DNA of 64,000 nucleotides from Sphingomonas sp. Leaf34 (GTDB lineage: Bacteria; Pseudomonadota; Alphaproteobacteria; Sphingomonadales; Sphingomonadaceae): positions 434,236 through 498,235 of the forward strand of contig NZ_LMLC01000003.1 of the NCBI RefSeq assembly GCF_001421805.1, given 5' to 3'. Shown one piece after another: positions 59,313-64,000 of the stretch (its first letter is position 1; each line of letters opens with the position of its first letter). The notes under the pieces were generated by a model, which was given only the letters and a program-made list of their open reading frames with translations, searched no databases and had not been told where the DNA came from. The position numbers and the translations under genes are program-made.

Positions 59313-59584
59313 TTCAGGCCCTCAAACCAACCTTGGCATGTTTCCTCGCGAATAGGGGGACCAAGACTGGGCTCCCGCCTTCGCGGGAGAGCAAGGAACG
59401 GAAAACCGCTATCCAAATGCAGCCCCCACTCTCCTTAGAATATAGCGCTTTAGAATATCGGGTTCGCAACCCCACCTCGACAAACCCATCATTTTCCTCT
59501 TTCCGGTTAGCGCAAGGCTTGCGAGAGCAAGGCCTCCTCGCCTAGAGACGCGTCAGCGCGTTGCGCCAACCAGAGAGGAACCCC

Positions 59585-60043
59585 GTGGCAACGATCACCA
59601 CCGCAGAAATGCAGGCCCGCATCGGCACCGAAACGGTGTCCGACTGGGTCGAGGTCACGCAAGCCATGATCGACCAGTTCGCCGACGCGACCGGCGACCA
59701 CCAGTTCATCCATATCGACCCGGCCCGCGCGGCGCAGACTCCGTTCGGCGGCACTATCGCGCACGGGTTCCTGACGCTGTCGCTGATGCCGATGCTGTCG
59801 TCCAAGGTTCCCGACGCGCCGACGATCGAGGGCGCCAAGATGGGCGTCAATTACGGCGGCAACTCGGTGCGCTTCCTCTCGCCGGTCCGGTCGGGCTCCA
59901 AGGTGCGCGGCAAGTTCAAGCTGCTGTCGTTCGACGAAAAGCGCCCCGGCCAGTGGCAGCAGACCAACGCCTTCTCCGTCGAGATCGAGGGCCAGGAAAA
60001 GCCGGCCCTGATCGCCGAATGGATCAGCCAGATCTTCGTTTGA
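59585..60043 (+). CDS. MaoC-like (R)-specific enoyl-CoA hydratase family protein
   Basis: The 152-residue hot-dog-fold protein has [18 protein letters not shown], with the catalytic Asp and His, then [14 protein letters not shown] and a C-terminal strand with [11 protein letters not shown]. It hydrates enoyl-CoA in fatty acid or PHA metabolism. The start is GTG with AGAGGA 6 bases upstream. It lies just before a thiolase gene. Confidence 0.85.
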   Translation: MATITTAEMQARIGTETVSDWVEVTQAMIDQFADATGDHQFIHIDPARAAQTPFGGTIAHGFLTLSLMPMLSSKVPDAPTIEGAKMGVNYGGNSVRFLSPVRSGSKVRGKFKLLSFDEKRPGQWQQTNAFSVEIEGQEKPALIAEWISQIFV

Positions 60044-60053
60044 TTTTACCGAG

Positions 60054-60077
60054 TCCCCTCCCGCGAGCGGGAGGGGA
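60054..60077. other. Hairpin between MaoC-like and thiolase genes
   Basis: TCCCCTCCCGC, 2 bases, GCGGGAGGGGA: a perfect 11 bp stem without a following T-run. It lies 10 bases after the hydratase stop and 18 bases before the thiolase ATG, so it may attenuate or stabilise the mRNA. Confidence 0.5.
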
Positions 60078-60095
60078 GCAGAAAAGGATATAAAC

Positions 60096-61274
60096 ATGCG
60101 TTCAGCCGTCATCGTCTCCACCGCCCGCACCGCCATCGGCCGCGCCTATCGCGGCGGCTTCAACAACACGCCCGCGCCGACGCTCGCGGCACATTCGATC
60201 CGCGCCGCGGTCGAGCGCGCCGGCGTCGATGGCGCGGAGATCGACGACGTCGTCTTCGGCTGTGCGCTCCAGCAGGGTCACCAGGCCGGCAACATCGCGC
60301 GCACGTCCTTGCTGCGCGCCGGGCTTCCGGTGACCGTCTCGGGCATGTCGGTCGACCGCCAGTGCGCGTCGGGCCTGATGGCGATCGCCACCGCCGCCAA
60401 GCAGATCATCACCGACAATATGGACATCACGATCGGCGGCGGCGTCGAGAGCATCAGCCTCGTCCAGACCCCGCAGATGCGCGTCGCGCCCGATCCGCAG
60501 CTGGTCGCGATGCACAAGGACGTCTACATGCCGATGCTGCAGACTGCCGAGGTGGTCGCCAAGCGCTACGGCATCAGCCGCGACGCGATGGACGCCTATG
60601 CGCTCCAGTCGCAGCAGCGCACCGCCGCCGCGCAGGCCGCAGGCTATTTCGACGCGGAGATCGTCGCGGTCGAGGCCAACATGGCCATCGTCAACAAGGA
60701 GACCAAGGAGGTCACCTACAAGGACGTGACGATCGCCAAGGACGAGGGCAATCGCGCCGACACCACGCTCGAAGGGCTCCAGTCGCTCAAGCCAGTCATG
60801 GGCCCCGACTTCACGATCACCGCCGGCAACGCATCGCAGCTGTCGGACGGGTCGTCGTCGTCGGTACTGATGGAGGAGAAGATCGCCTCGCAGCGCGGCC
60901 TCCAGCCGCTCGGTCGCTATGTCGGCATCGCGGTCGGCGGCACCGAGCCCGACGAGATGGGGATCGGCCCGGTCGTCGCGATCCCCAAGCTCCTCAAGCG
61001 CTTCGGCCTCAAGATGGACGATATCGGCCTGTGGGAGCTGAACGAGGCGTTCGCGGTGCAGGTGCTCTATTGCCGCGACACGCTCGGCATCCCCGACGAG
61101 CGGCTCAACGTCAGCGGCGGCGCGATCTCGATCGGCCACCCCTATGGCATGACCGGCGCGCGCGCGACCGGCCACGCGCTGATCGAAGGCAAGCGCCGCG
61201 GTGCCAAGTACGTCGTCGTCACGATGTGCGTAGGCGGTGGCATGGGTGCCGCCGGGTTGTTCGAGGTGCTGTGA
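60096..61274 (+). CDS. Acetyl-CoA acetyltransferase (thiolase)
   Basis: The 392-residue protein has the nucleophile Cys90 ([11 protein letters not shown]), [26 protein letters not shown] with the catalytic His, and [14 protein letters not shown] with the second Cys. It makes or splits acyl-CoA, in beta-oxidation or PHB routes. AAAAGGA precedes the ATG. It probably works with the hydratase upstream. Confidence 0.9.
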   Translation: MRSAVIVSTARTAIGRAYRGGFNNTPAPTLAAHSIRAAVERAGVDGAEIDDVVFGCALQQGHQAGNIARTSLLRAGLPVTVSGMSVDRQCASGLMAIATAAKQIITDNMDITIGGGVESISLVQTPQMRVAPDPQLVAMHKDVYMPMLQTAEVVAKRYGISRDAMDAYALQSQQRTAAAQAAGYFDAEIVAVEANMAIVNKETKEVTYKDVTIAKDEGNRADTTLEGLQSLKPVMGPDFTITAGNASQLSDGSSSSVLMEEKIASQRGLQPLGRYVGIAVGGTEPDEMGIGPVVAIPKLLKRFGLKMDDIGLWELNEAFAVQVLYCRDTLGIPDERLNVSGGAISIGHPYGMTGARATGHALIEGKRRGAKYVVVTMCVGGGMGAAGLFEVL

Positions 61275-61315
61275 TCTTGAAAACCATGCCGCATTCGCGC
61301 ATGTAATAAAGCGGC

Positions 61316-61530
61316 GTTGCATACACCGCCTTTCTTGTCTGGGCCTCGGTCGTGTCAGCGGCCGGGGCCTAATACGTTTGGGACTTGGGTGTCAGCCCAA
61401 GCCCCTCCCGTGCACCTAGCCTTTGCGCGACACTCCGATGATCTTCACGACCAGGGTCGCGAAGGCGAAGCGCATGCCGGGGATCAGGCACAGATCGGCA
61501 AGTTGCATACACCTTACCTTTCTTGTTTGG
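61316..61530 (+). repeat. Duplicated 27-29 base motif in the thiolase-PNPOx gap
   Basis: GTTGCATACACC, a variable 2-4 bases, then CTTTCTTGT and TGG occurs at 61316-61342 and 61502-61530 in direct orientation. On the minus strand each reads AAGAAAGG, then GTGTATGCAAC, resembling a ribosome binding site plus ATG. The gap 61275-61666 holds no other clear gene. Confidence 0.6.
61416..61508 (-). CDS. Possible 30-residue peptide
   Basis: A minus-strand frame starts at the ATG within the second copy of the duplicated motif, preceded by AAGGTAAGG. The peptide (MQLADLCLIPG, then a hydrophobic FAFATLVVKIIG) could be membrane-associated. There is no other support. Confidence 0.3.
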   Translation of the reverse strand: MQLADLCLIPGMRFAFATLVVKIIGVSRKG

Positions 61531-61666
61531 CAGCAGGACTGCTGCCGCCCCCATCATGGCGCGCTGTCTGCGCTTTCACCAAGCAGCATCGCATCGGACC
61601 GCGCAGCGCAACCAACGCCCGCCCCGCCCGTTCTCTCAGGCAATCCAAGCCCACAGGAGAATGACG

Positions 61667-62149
61667 ATGGCCGACAAGGATACCCCGCAGGAAATCGCAG
61701 CGAAGTTCATCGACAAGCTGAAGTCGAGCCCGTTCGTGATGATCGGCCTCGAGGATGGCCAGCATTCCGAGCCGATGACCGCGCAGATCGACGACGATCA
61801 GCCCAACACGCTGTTCTTCTTCGCCGGTCGCGACAATCGCATCGCCAAGGGTGGCGCGGCGATGGCGCAGTTCGTCGGCAAGGGGCATGATTTCTTTGCC
61901 TGCATGTCGGGAGACGTTTCGACGTCGAACGATCGCACGCAGATCGACAAGCTCTGGAACAACCAAGTCGAGGCATGGTTTCCGGGCGGCAAGGAAGACC
62001 CGAACCTCACGCTGCTGCGCTTCGACATCGACAGCGCAGAACTGTGGGAGACGGACATCTCGATCGGTGGTCGCCTGAAGATGCTGTTCGGCGGCACGAT
62101 CCGTCCGGACGAGTCGAGCAGCCACGCGGTCGTCGACTCGGTCGCATAA
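61667..62149 (+). CDS. Pyridoxamine 5'-phosphate oxidase family general stress protein
   Basis: The 160-residue split-barrel protein has FVMIGLEDGQHSEPMTAQID, TLFFFAGRDNRIAK and EAWFPGGKEDPNLTLLRFD, the pattern of the GsiB/YzzA-type stress proteins in the PNPOx superfamily. Such proteins bind flavin. AGGAGA lies 7 bases before the ATG at 61667; the ATG at 61661 is too close to it. Confidence 0.82.
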   Translation: MADKDTPQEIAAKFIDKLKSSPFVMIGLEDGQHSEPMTAQIDDDQPNTLFFFAGRDNRIAKGGAAMAQFVGKGHDFFACMSGDVSTSNDRTQIDKLWNNQVEAWFPGGKEDPNLTLLRFDIDSAELWETDISIGGRLKMLFGGTIRPDESSSHAVVDSVA

Positions 62150-62158
62150 GCTACCGGT

Positions 62159-62184
62159 GGGCAGCCCCGCGATCGGGGCTGCCC
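62159..62184. terminator. Hairpin between convergent genes
   Basis: GGGCAGCCCCG, CGAT, CGGGGCTGCCC: a perfect 11 bp stem midway between the PNPOx-family stop (62149) and the phaZ stop (62192). No T-run is present, so it may be a bidirectional but weak terminator. Confidence 0.55.
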
Positions 62185-62191
62185 ATAGCCG

Positions 62192-63424
62192 TCACCCGTT
62201 CGCGGTGATGAACTCTTCGACAACGGGCGCGATCTTGTCGCGCCAGCGCGAACCGTTGAAGATGCCGTAATGCCCTGCGCCCTCCGCGATCAAATAGCGC
62301 TTCTTCGCATCCGGCAACGCCGTCGCCAGCGTCAGCGCAGCCTTGGTCTGGCCCAGGCCTGAAATATCGTCGCGCTCCCCCTCGATGGCCAGCAGCCCGA
62401 TATCGGTGATCGCCGCCGGATCCACGAGCCGTCCACGATGCGTCAGGATCCCGCGCGGCAGTGCGTGGGTCTGGAAGACCACATCGATCGTCTGGAGATA
62501 GAATTCCGCGGTCATGTCGCAGACCGAGCGATATTCCTCATAGAAATCCTGGCTCTGCGACGCGCTCGCATCGTCGCCTTGGACGAGATGCTTATACATC
62601 TCCCAATGCGAGACCATGTGGTTGCCCAAATTCATCGACATGAACCCGGCAAGCTGCAGGAACCCGGGATAGACCTTGCGCCCCGCACCCGGATAATTGC
62701 CCGGTACCGTCGCGATCACATTCTGCTCAAACCAGGCATGCGGCCGTTCGGTCGCCAGCGTGTTGACCGCGGTCGGCGCTTCGCGCGTGTCAACGGGACC
62801 GCCCATCATCGTCAGCGTCTTGGGCCGGCACGGATTCTTGTCCGCGCTCATCAGCGCCGCCGCGGCATAACAGGGTACCGACGGCTGGCAGACCGCGAGC
62901 ATGTGCGTCCCGCCCTGCCCCTCGTTCGCGCCGATCTGCTCGAGAAACGCGATCAAATAATCGACATAATCGTCGAGATCGAAGCGGCCCGCCGACAACG
63001 GCACGCTGCGCGCATCGCGCCAGTCGGTGATGTAGACGTCCGCGAACGGGAGCATCCGCTCGACCGTCCCGCGCAGCAGCGTGGCGTAATGGCCCGACAT
63101 CGGCGCGACGATCAGCAGCTTGGGGCCGCCCTCGACGCCGTCCCGCACGAACCGCTTCAGCTGGCCGAAATCCTTCCGCAGCACGATCTCCTCGCGCACC
63201 GCGACCTCACGCCCGTCGATGACCGTCCGGTCAAGCCCAAACGCCGGCTTTCCGCGAGTCGCATTCGCGTGTGCGAACACCTCCAGCGCCGATCCGATCA
63301 CCGCCCCGCCCCCTAAATAGGCGAATGGGTTTGCCGGATTGTTGAGCATTTCCGCGCCGAAACTCGCCAGTTTGCTGGCACCTGACATCATCGACCGTTG
63401 GAATTCGTAAGCATCGTAGAGCAT
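62192..63424 (-). CDS. phaZ: Intracellular polyhydroxybutyrate depolymerase
   Basis: The 410-residue protein begins MLYDAYEFQR and has APMSGHYATLLRGTV, PFADVYITDWRDAR, the nucleophile Cys179 in LAVCQPSVP (the cysteine variant of the lipase box), GNHMVSHWEMYKHLV and the C-terminal EGAGHYGIFNGSRWR with the catalytic His. This is the PhaZ1 group that breaks down stored PHB. AAGGA lies 7 bases before the ATG at 63424. Confidence 0.92.
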   Translation of the reverse strand: MLYDAYEFQRSMMSGASKLASFGAEMLNNPANPFAYLGGGAVIGSALEVFAHANATRGKPAFGLDRTVIDGREVAVREEIVLRKDFGQLKRFVRDGVEGGPKLLIVAPMSGHYATLLRGTVERMLPFADVYITDWRDARSVPLSAGRFDLDDYVDYLIAFLEQIGANEGQGGTHMLAVCQPSVPCYAAAALMSADKNPCRPKTLTMMGGPVDTREAPTAVNTLATERPHAWFEQNVIATVPGNYPGAGRKVYPGFLQLAGFMSMNLGNHMVSHWEMYKHLVQGDDASASQSQDFYEEYRSVCDMTAEFYLQTIDVVFQTHALPRGILTHRGRLVDPAAITDIGLLAIEGERDDISGLGQTKAALTLATALPDAKKRYLIAEGAGHYGIFNGSRWRDKIAPVVEEFITANG

Positions 63425-63597
63425 GCGGTATCCTTCGCCTTTATATAGGCTATAACGGTCGTAACGCAAAAGCGCCGCAGCGCAACGCGCGATCATTACC
63501 TATCGCGTCAGGCCGAACTGTCTCCACGGCCACCGCGCACGGTGGTTGTCGTTGAGCGGCACCCCCACGGCTGCTAGGCGGTGCCGCATGGCCAAGC

Positions 63598-64000
63598 CGA
63601 ACCCCGAAGAGAAGACGTCCCGCCGGATCGGCGATCTCGCAATGGTATGGCGCCACGCCGCCAACTATCCGCGCCAGATCGCGTTTGCCGGCCTCGCGCT
63701 GATGACCACGTCCGCGGCGACGATCGGCATACCCTATGGCTTCAAGCGCGTGATCGATCGCGGCTTCGGCCCTGGCGCCAGCGGATCGGTCGGCACGTCG
63801 TTCCACTATCTGCTGATGATCGTCGTCGTGCTCGCACTGGCGACCGCGGTGCGCTTCTATTACGTCTCGTGGCTCGGCGAACGCGTCGTCGCGGACATTC
63901 GCACCACCGTGCAGCGCCACCTGCTTCGCCTGACGCCGCGCTTCTTCGAGGAGAATCGCCCGTCCGAAATCGCCTCGCGGCTCACTTCGGATACCGCGCT
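63598..64000 (+). CDS. ABC exporter, membrane domain (partial, cut by window end)
   Basis: The 134 visible residues are the start of a type-1 ABC exporter: a short cytoplasmic lead with WRHAANYPRQIAF, helix 1 with a PYGFKRVIDRGFG loop, helix 2 and the VRFYYVSWLGERVVADIRTT stretch, then FFEENRPSEIASRLTSD. This matches the MsbA/LmrA-type family. The nucleotide-binding domain lies beyond the window. It is divergent from phaZ. Confidence 0.88.

Overview
The window looks like part of the chromosome of a Sphingomonas-like alphaproteobacterium. The clues are high GC, several TonB-dependent receptors, exosortase-A-associated glycan genes, an alphaproteobacterial GTTC-N7-GTTC LexA box, a PHB depolymerase and many short overlapping reading frames. 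Nothing was searched against a database, so all names rest on motifs, lengths and gene order.

About 1-21.3 kb is a decayed P2-like prophage that ends exactly at the 3' end of a tRNA-Arg(CCG), where its tyrosine integrase lies. At the left is a minus-strand chain of small early genes behind a LexA-like box. Next comes a deletion junction that fuses the start of a HIRAN gene to the second half of a P2-type capsid gene. Then follow M, L, X, a full lysis set (holin, SAR-type endolysin, Rz, overlapping Rz1), two fibre-like genes (one with an SGNH esterase domain), R and S. V and W are gone. In their place is a 6.7 kb, visibly less GC-rich cargo: a MASE1-PAS-GGDEF cyclase, a single-domain globin, a PilZ protein, a PAS-winged-helix regulator, a GAF protein, an Rmf-like protein and several micro-genes. 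J, I and a truncated fibre gene follow, bracketed by two related ~30 bp palindromes. Sheath, tube and tape-measure genes are not in the window, so this is a remnant and not a working phage or tailocin.

From 21.9 to 29 kb is a cluster that fits sulfonated-sugar use: a Gfo/Idh/MocA protein, divergent from an aldo/keto reductase overlapping an SsuD-like monooxygenase, then an anion-sugar-type MFS carrier and a TonB-dependent receptor. This resembles the oxidative (sulfo-SMO) route for sulfoquinovose, but that is inference.

From 29 to 33 kb is a light module. A green-type proton-pumping rhodopsin is translationally linked through a 7-codon bridge to a Blh retinal-forming oxygenase. Just upstream on the same strand is a LOV-HTH blue-light regulator, with a perfect 24 bp inverted repeat between regulator and rhodopsin. 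A renalase-like flavoprotein converges on the pair.

The rest is ordinary chromosome. It holds a GST, a siderophore-type receptor, GH3 and GH10 glycosidases, a second diguanylate cyclase, a secreted S1 protease, a Nudix hydrolase, an extensin-like protein, a transglutaminase-like protease, BI-1, thpR, lipoprotein sodC and an MFS carrier. Further on are exosortase-A-associated glycan genes, a PfpI-type protein, topoisomerase IB, an MscS channel, fatty-acid/PHB enzymes and the start of an ABC exporter. REP-like palindromes sit between genes near 49.7 and 59.2 kb.
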